Assembly: GCA_963710495.1 (NCBI GenBank)
Contig: CAVQAI010000007.1
Span: 434,001-498,000, forward strand
Length of the DNA: 64,000 bases
Source of the DNA: Bog-756 sp963710495
Lineage (GTDB): Bacteria > Actinomycetota > Acidimicrobiia > Acidimicrobiales > RAAP-2
Direction of reading: 5' to 3'
A model generated the notes under the pieces. That model worked only from the letters and a program-made list of their open reading frames with translations. It was not told where the DNA came from and searched no databases. Made by a program: the position numbers and the translations under genes. This document shows, piece after piece, positions 46,718 to 54,995 of the stretch; within the stretch, counting starts at the first letter, position 1; each line of letters starts with the position of its first letter.

Positions 46718-47824
46718 ATGCCCGGCGACCCCGCTGCCCCACCCAGCCGTACCAGCATCACCTGGTCCCGGCCCAGCCGCTCCCGGTCCGGGCCCGCCCC
46801 GGTGGCCGCAACCATCGACGACCCGACGGCCCGGGCCCGACTGGCCGCGGCCGAGCGGGCGCTGCTCGCCGACCGTCGGCTGATCTCCGGCCAGGAGCTC
46901 GCCGGGCTCGCCGAGCTGCCCGACGGCTGGGTGACCTGGCTGGCCGCTCTGGCCCACCGGGTCCGACTGGCCTGGTGCGGGCCCGAAGTCGAGGTCGAAG
47001 GCATCCTGTCGGCCAAGACCGGTGGCTGCCCGGAGGACTGCCATTTCTGCTCCCAGTCATCCCGCTTCGACAGCCCGGTCAAGGCGACCCCCTTCGCCGA
47101 TACCACCGAGGTCCTCCGGGCGGCCGAGGAGACGAGGGCCAGCGGGGCCTCGGAGTTCTGCCTGGTGCTCGCCGTGCGGGGCCCGGACGAGCGGACCATG
47201 CAGCGCCTGCTCGAGCTCATCCCGCTCATCGGCCGGCACACCGGCCTCAACGTGGCGGTCAGCGCCGGGCTCCTCACCGAGGACCAGGCCCGACGTCTGG
47301 CCGAGGGCGGCGTCCATCGCTACAACCACAATCTCGAGACGTCGCGCTCGTTCTTCCCGACGGTCGTCTCCAGCCACACCTGGGAGGAGCGTGAGGCCAC
47401 GTGCCGGCTGGTGCGGGCACACGGGATGGAGCTGTGCAGCGGCGCCCTCATCGGGATGGGCGAGACCGACGCCCAGCGGATCGAGCTCATCCTCCAGCTG
47501 CAGGAGCTGGATCCCACCGAGGTCCCGCTCAACTTCCTCAACCCGCGTCCGGGAACGCCCCTCGGGGAGGCGCAGCCGGTGGCGGCCTGGGAGGCGATCC
47601 GGTGGATCGCGCTGTTCCGGCTGGGTCTGCCCGGCGTCATCCTGCGCTACGCCGGCGGACGCGAGGTCACCTTGCGCGAGCTGCAGTCCATGGGCATGAC
47701 GTCGGGGATCAACGCCCTGATCGTCGGGAACTACCTGACCACGCTCGGGCGCTCCCCCGACGAGGACCTCCGTATGCTCGACGACCTGCGCATGCCGGTC
47801 CGCGCCCTGACCGGCGTCATCTGA
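46718..47824 (+). CDS. bioB: Biotin synthase
   Basis: Radical SAM enzyme, 368 residues, inserting sulfur into dethiobiotin. The SAM-cluster motif is GGCPEDCHFCSQSSRF (cysteines near 105, 109 and 112), followed by YNHNLETSRSFFPTVVSSHT, CSGALIGMGET, PLNFLNPRPGTPL and ALIVGNYLTT. The N-terminus is longer and Arg/Ser/Pro-rich compared with E. coli BioB, as in actinobacteria. It is followed after nine bases by a BsaP gene. The other biotin genes are 8 kb away. Confidence 0.96.
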   Translation: MPGDPAAPPSRTSITWSRPSRSRSGPAPVAATIDDPTARARLAAAERALLADRRLISGQELAGLAELPDGWVTWLAALAHRVRLAWCGPEVEVEGILSAKTGGCPEDCHFCSQSSRFDSPVKATPFADTTEVLRAAEETRASGASEFCLVLAVRGPDERTMQRLLELIPLIGRHTGLNVAVSAGLLTEDQARRLAEGGVHRYNHNLETSRSFFPTVVSSHTWEEREATCRLVRAHGMELCSGALIGMGETDAQRIELILQLQELDPTEVPLNFLNPRPGTPLGEAQPVAAWEAIRWIALFRLGLPGVILRYAGGREVTLRELQSMGMTSGINALIVGNYLTTLGRSPDEDLRMLDDLRMPVRALTGVI

Positions 47825-47833
47825 CCGCGGCAC

Positions 47834-48046
47834 ATGACGGCGAGCGATTCGGTGGGGGGCGACGTGCCATCGCCGATCGGCACCGAACACTGCACCGGGT
47901 GTGGCTCGGCGACGTGCCCGGGCTGCAGCCGCGCACTCGACCCACCCCGGTTCTGCCCCTCGTGCGGGCGACGTCTCACCGTGGCGGTGCACCCCGGTGG
48001 TTACCGGGCGACCTGCCGCCATCACGGTGACCTGACCCCGCCCTGA
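47834..48046 (+). CDS. bsaP: Biotin synthase auxiliary protein
   Basis: A 70-residue cysteine-rich protein directly after bioB. Seven cysteines (20, 23, 28, 31, 41, 44 and 61) and the core RFCPSCGRRLTVAVHPGGY with ATCRHHG match the BsaP family, which in mycobacteria is needed for BioB activity and is thought to help rebuild its auxiliary cluster. This copy has two extra N-terminal CxxC pairs (HCTGC, TCPGC) before the conserved part, possibly a second metal site. Confidence 0.87.
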   Translation: MTASDSVGGDVPSPIGTEHCTGCGSATCPGCSRALDPPRFCPSCGRRLTVAVHPGGYRATCRHHGDLTPP

Positions 48047-48113
48047 CCACGAACTGACCCGCCCTGACGATGGTGCGAGGCGGACCCTCGCTCGGCATCT
48101 CGGTGGGACACCC

Positions 48114-48827
48114 GTGGTATCGACCGCAGGACAGGGGCCCCGGCTACCATGGCTGGCCGTGGCGGCCCTGCTGGCCTCCGTCCTCCCGTTGGCGGTCGGC
48201 GCGGCCATCAGCCCGACGCTGCTGGCCCTGCAGCTCCTGGTGCTGAGTGGCACCAACCCGCTCCCCCGGGCCTGGGCGCTGGCCCTCGGCTCGGCCCTGG
48301 TGCTCGGTGCCTTCTCGGTGCTCGGGCTCACGGTGCTCGACCACCTGCACACGGTCCACCACCACCGGTCGGCCTCCGACGCCGCCGTCCTGTTCGTGGC
48401 CGCCGGCTTGATGGCGGCGTTGGCCGTCCGCGCACTGGCTCGCCGCCCGACGACGGCCGAGCAGCACACCTCCCGCACCGCCGGGCGGTTGGCCACGGCA
48501 CCCACACCCTGGTTCCTGGGCGTCGGCGCCATCGGCATGGTGGTCAACTTCTCGACCCTCGTCCTGTTCCTGCCCGCGCTCCACGAGATCGCCCGGTCGT
48601 CGACGGCGCTGGCCGACCGCATCGCGGCTTTCGCCATGCTCTATGTCATCACCCTGCTACCCGTCCTCCTCCCCGTGGGGCTGGTCGCCGCCATCGGCGA
48701 CCGGGCCGCCCCCGCCCTCGACGCCACCCACCGCTGGGTGACCCGACACGCCCGCCAGATCGGCATCGTCATCGAGCTGGTCTTCGCCGTCTATCTCGTG
48801 GTCAAGGGCTTCGGGGAGCTGCCCTAG
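48114..48827 (+). CDS. GAP-family membrane protein
   Basis: A 237-residue protein with about six hydrophobic helices, e.g. AVAALLASVLPLAVGAAISP, ALALGSALVLGAFSVLGLTV, AVLFVAAGLMAALAVRALA and IAAFAMLYVITLLPVLLPVG, ending in IGIVIELVFAVYLVVKGFG. This is the GAP/Sap-like family of actinobacteria (LysE-like topology), named after peptidoglycolipid addressing proteins of mycobacteria. The transported compound is unknown. GTG 48114. Confidence 0.8.
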   Translation: MVSTAGQGPRLPWLAVAALLASVLPLAVGAAISPTLLALQLLVLSGTNPLPRAWALALGSALVLGAFSVLGLTVLDHLHTVHHHRSASDAAVLFVAAGLMAALAVRALARRPTTAEQHTSRTAGRLATAPTPWFLGVGAIGMVVNFSTLVLFLPALHEIARSSTALADRIAAFAMLYVITLLPVLLPVGLVAAIGDRAAPALDATHRWVTRHARQIGIVIELVFAVYLVVKGFGELP

Positions 48828-48839
48828 GGGTCGGTCGTC

Positions 48840-49121
48840 TCAGCGGGCCGGAACCTTCCAGCCGCGGGCCTCGGCGATCTCCTTGCAGGTGGGGCACAGC
48901 GCATAGCGGCCGGGGTCGCGCCCGGGCACCCAGATCTTCCCGCACAGGGCTTTGACCGCCGTGCCGTTCACCATGCCCTCGACGACCGAGGGGCCGGCCG
49001 GCACGAAGTCGCCCTCCTCGGGCCGGAAACCCTCGAGGACGATGTGCGACATGCGCTCATGGTCCCCGTCCAGTTGCGGATCGGCCCGGGTCGGGGCGAC
49101 GCTGATGCCGGTGTCGGCCAT
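48840..49121 (-). CDS. DUF3039 domain protein
   Basis: A 93-residue actinobacterial DUF3039 protein: ERMSHIVLEGFRPEEGDFVP, then GTAVKALCGKIWVPGRDPGR and YALCPTCKEIAEARGW. The three cysteines (ALCGK, LCPTC) and a His suggest a small zinc site. ATG 49121. Divergent from maf, 90 bases apart. Function unknown. Confidence 0.9.
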   Translation of the reverse strand: MADTGISVAPTRADPQLDGDHERMSHIVLEGFRPEEGDFVPAGPSVVEGMVNGTAVKALCGKIWVPGRDPGRYALCPTCKEIAEARGWKVPAR

Positions 49122-49211
49122 GGCTCCAGGATCGCGCATCTACCCGCCCCTCGCCCGGCCCGGGGCTCGCCGCGGCGACCGCCGGCGGGCCGCGCCCTAC
49201 GCTCTCCGTCC

Positions 49212-49814
49212 ATGACGGCACGCCCACTGGTCCTGGCCTCCGGCTCCCCGGCCCGCCTGCGGCTGCTGCGCGACGCCGGCTTCGACCCCAAAGTCGCCGT
49301 CAGCGGGGTCGACGAGACCGCGGTCACCGCCCCCGACACGGCCACCCTGGTCACCGAGCTCGCCCGGCGCAAGGCCGTGGCCGTGGCCGGAACCGGTGAG
49401 GCAGTGGTGGTCGGATGCGACTCGGTGCTCGAGTTCGACGGCCGTCGGCACGGCAAGCCGTCGTCGGTGAACGAGGCCCGCCGGTGGCTCACCACCATGC
49501 GGGGGCGCTCGGGGACGCTGTTCACCGGTCACTGTGTGATCGACGAGCCGACCGGCCGACGGGTCGCCGCCGCGGCCACCACCGAGGTCCGGTTCGCCGT
49601 CACCACCGACGCCGAGCTGGACGCCTATCTCGCCACCGGCGAGGCCTTGGGGGTGGCCGGCGCTTTCACCCTCGACGGTCGGTCGGCCCCCTTCATCGAC
49701 GGCGTGGACGGCGACCCCGGCAACGTGACCGGCCTCTCCCTCCCCCTCCTGCGCTCACTGCTCGCCGAGCTGTCCATCCCGATCACCGACCTGTGGTCCC
49801 CCGCCGGATCGTGA
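49212..49814 (+). CDS. maf: Maf-family nucleoside triphosphate pyrophosphatase
   Basis: A 200-residue Maf protein: LVLASGSPARLRLLRDAGFD, then VVVGCDSVLEFDGRRHGKPS, FTGHCVIDEPTGR and the end GDPGNVTGLSLPLLRSLLAE. The family hydrolyses dTTP/UTP or modified nucleotides and is linked to septum inhibition. The conserved SxSPRR is SGSPARL here, with Ala in place of the first Arg, a variation common in actinobacteria. The stop overlaps the Dus GTG (GTGA). Confidence 0.92.
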   Translation: MTARPLVLASGSPARLRLLRDAGFDPKVAVSGVDETAVTAPDTATLVTELARRKAVAVAGTGEAVVVGCDSVLEFDGRRHGKPSSVNEARRWLTTMRGRSGTLFTGHCVIDEPTGRRVAAAATTEVRFAVTTDAELDAYLATGEALGVAGAFTLDGRSAPFIDGVDGDPGNVTGLSLPLLRSLLAELSIPITDLWSPAGS

Positions 49815-50941
49815 CGATCGCACCGCCCGCCCTGAAGCTGGGAGCCGTCATCGTCGACCCTCCGGTGGTCCTGGCCCCGATGGCCGGCGTGACCAACGTC
49901 GCCTTCCGGCGGTTGTCCCGCTCGTTCGGGGCGGGTCTCTACGTGAGCGAGATGATCACCGCCCGGGCGCTCGTCGAGGGCAACGTCAAGACGCTCGGGA
50001 TGGCCGCCTTCGGGGACGACGAACCGGTTCGCAGCGTGCAGCTGTGCGGAGTCGACCCCGCTGTCATGCACGCCGCCGTCGGCCGGCTCACCGGTGAGAT
50101 CGGGGTGGACCATATCGACCTCAACTTCGGGTGTCCGGCGGCCAAGGTGACCCGCCACGGCGGTGGCGCCGCCCTGCCGGCCCACGGCGCGCTCTTCCGC
50201 GCCATCGTCGCCGCCGCGGTGCGCGCCGCCGGCACCGTCCCGGTCACGGTCAAGATGCGGATGGGAATCGACCCGGCCAACTTGACCTACCTCGAGGCCG
50301 GCCGAACGGCCGAGGGTGAGGGGGCGGCCGCTATCACCCTGCACGCCCGCACGGCCGAGCAGCTCTACTCGGGCACGGCCGACTGGAGGGCCATCGCCCG
50401 GCTCAAGGCCGCCGTCTCCTCCATCCCGGTCCTCGGCAACGGCGACATCTGGGAGGCGTCCGACGCGCTGGCCATGGTGACCGGCACCGGGTGCGACGGC
50501 GTGGTGGTGGGACGGGGCTGTCTCGGGCGGCCCTGGCTCTTCCGCGACCTGGCCGACGCCTTTGCCGGACGCCATCCCCAGGCTCCGCCCCGACTGGGCG
50601 AGATCGTCGCCATGATGCGGGCCCACGCCGACCTGCTCACCGCTTCCTTCGGGCCTGACGTCGGTACGCGCCAGTTCCGCAAGCACGCCGGCTGGTACCT
50701 GGCGGGCCTGCCGGTCGGTCCGGACGTCCGCCGGCGCTTGTCCCAGGCCTCGTCGCCGGCGGAGGTCCACCGTTTGCTGGACGGGCTGGACCCGGGCGTC
50801 GCCTTCCCCGACGAGGCGCGCCGGGTGGTGCGCGGACATGCCAACGGGCCGAGGGCCGTCCACCTCCCGGCGGGCTGGCTCGAGGAGCGTGACGACCCCC
50901 GAGCTCCGACCGGGGGCGACCTCCTCGTCTCGGGCGGCTGA
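49811..50941 (+). CDS. dusB: tRNA-dihydrouridine synthase (DusB-like)
   Basis: A 376-residue Dus enzyme using FMN and NADPH to reduce tRNA uridines. It has VVLAPMAGVTNVAFRRLSR, QLCGVDPAVMHAAV, DHIDLNFGCPAAKVTRHGGG (catalytic Cys in GCPA), VTVKMRMGID, LHARTAEQLYSG and VVVGRGCLGRPWLF. GTG 49811, coupled to maf. The subclass (DusB) is inferred from length and the C-terminal helical part (RKHAGWYLAGLP). Confidence 0.93.
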   Translation: MTIAPPALKLGAVIVDPPVVLAPMAGVTNVAFRRLSRSFGAGLYVSEMITARALVEGNVKTLGMAAFGDDEPVRSVQLCGVDPAVMHAAVGRLTGEIGVDHIDLNFGCPAAKVTRHGGGAALPAHGALFRAIVAAAVRAAGTVPVTVKMRMGIDPANLTYLEAGRTAEGEGAAAITLHARTAEQLYSGTADWRAIARLKAAVSSIPVLGNGDIWEASDALAMVTGTGCDGVVVGRGCLGRPWLFRDLADAFAGRHPQAPPRLGEIVAMMRAHADLLTASFGPDVGTRQFRKHAGWYLAGLPVGPDVRRRLSQASSPAEVHRLLDGLDPGVAFPDEARRVVRGHANGPRAVHLPAGWLEERDDPRAPTGGDLLVSGG

Positions 50942-50999
50942 CCCGGCCCGGCCGGTCGGCCGGTCTGTGAGACAATCGGCGGCGGCCGTTCGTCGCCCG

Positions 51000-51030
51000 G
51001 GGGTGTCCCCCGTGGCCTCCCGGACACCCC
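51000..51030. promoter_or_regulatory. Hairpin in the leader of the ABC-F gene
   Basis: GGGGTGTCC (51000-51008) is exactly complementary to GGACACCCC (51022-51030), separated by 13 bases. It lies 58 bases after the dusB stop and 26 before the ABC-F ATG. It may terminate dusB transcription or act as an attenuator; ABC-F genes of the antibiotic-protection type are often attenuated. Confidence 0.45.
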
Positions 51031-51055
51031 GATCCACGGCGCCGCTCCCTTCCCC

Positions 51056-52654
51056 ATGATCGTCGGCTCCTCGCTCAACATCGAGATCGGCAACCGGGTC
51101 CTGCTGTCCGGAGCGTCCTTTGTGGTGGGGGCGACCGAGAAGGTGGGCCTGGTGGGCCGGAACGGCACCGGCAAGTCGACCCTCATCTCCGTGATCGTGG
51201 GCGAGCCGGGGCCGAGCGTCCGATCGGCCGGAAACGCCCGCATTCGCGGCACCTACGGCCATCTCCCCCAATCTCCGGTGGCCAACGGGCTCGGGCTGGA
51301 GGGGAACGGCTTCTCCCACGTGCTGTCGGGCCGGGGTCTCGACGTCCTCGACGACGCCCTGGAGCAGGCGCGGGCCCAGATGGCGAAGGACCCGAGCACC
51401 GAGAACATCGACCTGTTCTCCGACCTCGAGGAGCAGTTCCGGGAGAACGGCGGCTACGAGGCGGAGTCGGTCATGGCCCGGCTCGCCGACGGCCTGGGAC
51501 TGCGCCAAGACCTGCTGCTCGAGGACATCGAGAGCCTGTCGGGTGGCCAGCGGCGCCGGGTCGACCTCATCCGGGTCCTCTTCCAGGAGCCCGACATCAT
51601 GATCCTCGACGAGCCGACCAACCACCTGGACCGCTCGGCCAAACGCTGGCTCATGGACGAGCTCGAGGCCTTCGCCGGCGCCATCCTGGTGGTCTCCCAC
51701 GATCTGCGGCTGCTGGACCGGTCCCTCGACAAGGTGCTGCACCTGGCCGACGGCCGTCTGCACGAGTTCAAAGGCACGTACTCCTCGTACCTGGTGCAGC
51801 TGGAGGGCGACCAGGCCCGCCGGGAGCGCTCCGCACTGCTCGAGGGCCGAGAGATCAAGCGGCTCTCGACCCTGGCCGACTCCATGCGAGGCAGCACCAA
51901 TCGGCGAGCCCGCGTGGCCAAGTCCATCGACAAGCGGGTCGAGCGCCTCGAGTCATCCCGGACCGCCGTGCACAAGCGGGAACGCAAAAGCAGCTTCGTG
52001 TTGCCCTCACCCCGGCGGTCGGGCGAGGTACCGCTCCGGGTGGTCGGCCTCGGGGTGACGTATGGCTCCTCCACCGTGCTCCACCAATTGAGCTTCCACT
52101 GCCGCCGAGGCGACCGGGTGGTGGTCGTGGGCCGGAACGGCGCCGGGAAGTCCAGCTTGCTGCGCTGCCTCGCCGGCGTTCAACAGGCGACGGCCGGCGC
52201 GGTCGACTTCGGGGCCAACGTGACGCTCGGCTACTTCGCCCAGGAGCACGAGCAGGTCGACCCCGAGGCCAGCGCGCTGGGGAATATCGACGACACCGTG
52301 CTGACCCGGGAGAGCGAGCGGCGGGCACTGCTCGGCATGTTCGGCATCACCGGGAAAGCCGCGCACCAGATGCCGGGAACCCTTTCCGGAGGAGAGCGGG
52401 CCAAATTGGGCCTGGCCATGTTGGCCGCGGGTCGCGCCAACGTCCTGCTCCTCGACGAGCCGACCAACAACCTCGACCCGTCCTCCATCGAGGCGGTCGG
52501 TGGCATGCTGGGCCGCTGGCCGGGCACCATCGTCGTGGTGAGCCATGACCGCGCCTTCGTGCAGGCGATCCGGCCGACCCACCGGGTGTCCCTTCCCGAC
52601 GAGCACTTCACCCACTGGGACGACGCCGACCTCGATCAGGTCGAGCTGCGGTAG
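51056..52654 (+). CDS. ABC-F family ATPase
   Basis: A 532-residue soluble protein with two ABC domains: Walker A GLVGRNGTGKSTLIS, signature SLSGGQRRRVDL and Walker B MILDEPTNHLD in the first; VVVGRNGAGKSSLLR, TLSGGERAKLGL and LLLDEPTNNLD in the second. A charged inter-domain linker (RERSALLEGREIKRLST and on) replaces membrane domains. ABC-F proteins act on ribosomes, either in translation (EttA-like) or antibiotic protection; which of these is not clear. ATG 51056. Confidence 0.93.
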   Translation: MIVGSSLNIEIGNRVLLSGASFVVGATEKVGLVGRNGTGKSTLISVIVGEPGPSVRSAGNARIRGTYGHLPQSPVANGLGLEGNGFSHVLSGRGLDVLDDALEQARAQMAKDPSTENIDLFSDLEEQFRENGGYEAESVMARLADGLGLRQDLLLEDIESLSGGQRRRVDLIRVLFQEPDIMILDEPTNHLDRSAKRWLMDELEAFAGAILVVSHDLRLLDRSLDKVLHLADGRLHEFKGTYSSYLVQLEGDQARRERSALLEGREIKRLSTLADSMRGSTNRRARVAKSIDKRVERLESSRTAVHKRERKSSFVLPSPRRSGEVPLRVVGLGVTYGSSTVLHQLSFHCRRGDRVVVVGRNGAGKSSLLRCLAGVQQATAGAVDFGANVTLGYFAQEHEQVDPEASALGNIDDTVLTRESERRALLGMFGITGKAAHQMPGTLSGGERAKLGLAMLAAGRANVLLLDEPTNNLDPSSIEAVGGMLGRWPGTIVVVSHDRAFVQAIRPTHRVSLPDEHFTHWDDADLDQVELR

Positions 52655-52675
52655 CGCCTGGGGCCAGGCCGGTGC

Positions 52676-53686
52676 TCAGGGGGCGGGTTGCGGCGCCCGC
52701 CCGTTGGCTGCGGTGTCCCCCGCCTCCCCGGCGTCTCCCGCGTCGCCCAAGGCGTCGACCAGCACCTGGGCCGCCCCGACCAGCCCGGCCGCCTCGTAGG
52801 GGACGACCAGCTTGGAGTTGGACGACGAGGCCAGGGCCTGGATAGCTCGCAACTGCATCACGGCCAGCGTGTTGGGCTTGATCCGCGACTCGTCGATGGC
52901 GTTGAGGGCGGCCGCCTCGCCTTCGCCGCGCAATTGGGCGGCCCGCTTCTCGCCGTCGGCCCGGAGCTCGAGGGTCTGCTTCTGGCCCTCGGCGGCCAGG
53001 ATGGAGGCCTGCTTCTGGCCCTCGGCCTCGAGGACGGCGGCCTGCTTGCGACCCTGGGCGCTGTTGACGGCGGCCTGCTGATCACCCTCCGACTTCAAGA
53101 TGGCGGCCCGCTTGTGCTGCTCGGCCTCCTTCTGCTCGGACATGGCCTGGAGCACGTTGGTCGGCGGCGTGATGTCGAGGATCTCGATGCGGTTGAGACG
53201 CACGCCCCACTTGAGGGTGGCCTCGGCCATGTGGTCCTGCATCTTGGTGTTGATCGTCTCGCGCTCGGACAGCGACTCGTCGAGGGTGAGCTCGCCGAAG
53301 ACGGCCCGGAGGGCGGTCCGGGCCATCTGGTCGATGGCCAGGCCGAAGTCGTTGACCTCGAAGAGCGCCAGCTTGACGTCGGTCACCTGGCAGAAAATGG
53401 TGGCGCTCACCTGGAGCGACACGTTGTCCTTGGTGATCACGGACTGCTGGTCACCGGTGCGGGGGAACTCGCGGATGTCGACCTTGTCCATCCGGTCGGC
53501 CAGGGGCATCAGGACATGGAGGCCGGGCTGGAGGATGGACTTGAACTCGCCGAACCGCTTCACCACCCCCACGCATCCCTGCTGGACCACTTTCAGGCAC
53601 GACTTCAAGAAGACGACGATGAGGACGAAGATGGCGACACCCACCACAACGAGTGCGATGGACGCGCCGGCGGAACCGATGATCAT
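52676..53686 (-). CDS. SPFH/band-7 (stomatin-like) membrane protein
   Basis: A 336-residue SPFH protein: one N-terminal membrane helix (GASIALVVVGVAIFVLIVVF), then the SPFH domain (VVKRFGEFKSILQPGLHVLM, SVITKDNVSLQVSATIFCQV), a conserved RLNRIEILDITPP, and a long coiled coil with EGQKQASILAAEGQKQTLEL-type repeats (about residues 190-260). The start is ATG 53686, with AGGAGG nine bases upstream, not the GTG at 53695. It probably forms membrane microdomain cages with the NfeD-like protein encoded just upstream. Confidence 0.93.
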   Translation of the reverse strand: MIIGSAGASIALVVVGVAIFVLIVVFLKSCLKVVQQGCVGVVKRFGEFKSILQPGLHVLMPLADRMDKVDIREFPRTGDQQSVITKDNVSLQVSATIFCQVTDVKLALFEVNDFGLAIDQMARTALRAVFGELTLDESLSERETINTKMQDHMAEATLKWGVRLNRIEILDITPPTNVLQAMSEQKEAEQHKRAAILKSEGDQQAAVNSAQGRKQAAVLEAEGQKQASILAAEGQKQTLELRADGEKRAAQLRGEGEAAALNAIDESRIKPNTLAVMQLRAIQALASSSNSKLVVPYEAAGLVGAAQVLVDALGDAGDAGEAGDTAANGRAPQPAP

Positions 53687-53751
53687 GAGGACCACCTCCT
53701 GCTCCCACTGTAGGCCTCAGGAACGGGGGCGTCTCACCGGGGCGATCCGGG

Positions 53752-53961
53752 TCACTCCTCGGTCGGGTAGACGACGAGGAGCCCCCGTTCCACGTCGGCC
53801 ACGACCACCTTGGTCCCGACGTCGATGGTCCTCCCCGGAAACAGCGACACGGCGTACCACTCCTCGCCGCGGGAGAACACCGAGCCAGGATCGTGGCTGT
53901 CGGAGACCGGCTTGCGCACCACCGCCGTCTCGCCGACCATCCCCGACACGCCGTTCAGCAC
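53752..53961 (-). CDS. Stand-alone NfeD-type OB-fold protein
   Basis: A 69-residue product resembling only the C-terminal OB domain of NfeD: GMVGETAVVRKPVSDSH, then SRGEEWYAVSLFPGRTIDVG and TKVVVADVERGLLVVYPTEE. The membrane helices of full NfeD are absent. It is 65 bases upstream of the SPFH gene on the same strand, the usual NfeD-SPFH pairing. The start at 53961 is uncertain, and a longer protein in another frame upstream is not evident. Confidence 0.75.
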   Translation of the reverse strand: MLNGVSGMVGETAVVRKPVSDSHDPGSVFSRGEEWYAVSLFPGRTIDVGTKVVVADVERGLLVVYPTEE

Positions 53962-54096
53962 CGTTCAGCCCGTTCCCGCACTCGACTTCCGACACCCATT
54001 GCGCTGCTCCCGGGTCACACCGCGACGAGGTGTTCCCGCACCGAACTATACGGCCCTCGGCAGGGCCACGGATCCGGGATCGGGTTACCGTAGGCC

Positions 54097-54987
54097 ATGG
54101 CCACCGATCGAACCGGGCCGCTGCCGGTCTCCCCCCTGACGGCGCGCAAGACCTGGAGGACCGTCGAGCCGGTCCACAGCATGGTGTACTTCGCCCCCGA
54201 GGCGCCGGCCTCGTACGCCCGTCTCGGCATCACCCCCGAGGCGGGCTACTTCATCTCGCGCTCGGCCCCGATGGGTGCGGTTCGCGACACCACGGTCATC
54301 GCCACCTTCTACAATTTCCGGCCGTCGCTCGTCAGCGCGGCCATGGCCGGCGCCTGGGAGACGACCTCACCCGCCCAGGTGGTGGCGGCCCGCCTCGAAG
54401 CGGCCGGCGCCGCCCTGCGGCGCCTGCTGGGCGACGCAGTCGACTCCCCCGAGATGAAAGAGGCGGCCGCCCTGGCCCGCGCCGCCGCCGTCCGGGCGTC
54501 CGAACGACCCGGTGGCCGGCCGCTCTTCGCCGGGCACGCCGGGCTCGACTGGCCGGTCGAGCCGCACGCCGTGCTGTGGCACGCCCAGACGCTGCTGCGT
54601 GAGTTCCGCGGGGACGGCCATGTCGCCGCGCTGCTCATGCACGACCTCGGTCCGGTCGAAGCGCTGGTCATGCACGCCGCCTCGGGCGAGGTGCCGGTCG
54701 GGTTCCTGCGGTTGACCCGGGGCTGGAGCGACACCCACTGGGACCATGCCGTCACCCGGCTCCGGAGTCGCGGCTGGGTGGAGCCGACGTCGCCCGACGG
54801 CGGCCTGTCGCTCAGCAGCGACGGGCTGGCGGTCCGCCGGCGTATCGAGGACGTCACCGACAGCCGGGCCGTGTTCCCCTACGAGGCCCTCGGCGAGGAC
54901 GGGTGCACCGAGCTCCGCCGACTGGCCCGGCCCTTCAGCCGGACACTGGTCGAGGCCGGCGGCCTCCCCGATACGGCCCGGGCCTGA
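54097..54987 (+). CDS. SCO6745-family protein
   Basis: A 296-residue actinobacterial protein of the SCO6745 type. It starts RKTWRTVEPVHSMVYFAPEA, then SRSAPMGAVRDTTVIATFYN and FRPSLVSAAMAGAWE, WPVEPHAVLWHAQTLLREFR, and a C-terminal winged-helix-like part (HAVTRLRSRGWVEPT, LSSDGLAVRRRIEDVTD). Function unknown; the C-terminus suggests MarR-like DNA binding. Divergent from the NfeD/SPFH pair. Confidence 0.9.
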   Translation: MATDRTGPLPVSPLTARKTWRTVEPVHSMVYFAPEAPASYARLGITPEAGYFISRSAPMGAVRDTTVIATFYNFRPSLVSAAMAGAWETTSPAQVVAARLEAAGAALRRLLGDAVDSPEMKEAAALARAAAVRASERPGGRPLFAGHAGLDWPVEPHAVLWHAQTLLREFRGDGHVAALLMHDLGPVEALVMHAASGEVPVGFLRLTRGWSDTHWDHAVTRLRSRGWVEPTSPDGGLSLSSDGLAVRRRIEDVTDSRAVFPYEALGEDGCTELRRLARPFSRTLVEAGGLPDTARA

Positions 54988-54995
54988 CCCCTCCC

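Noticed and set aside
49625..51763. A 712-codon open frame antisense to maf, dusB and the ABC-F gene
   Set aside because: Opposite-strand frames stay open in very GC-rich genes. The product is low-complexity, rich in Gly, Arg, His and Val with no motif, while the plus-strand genes have clear family signatures.
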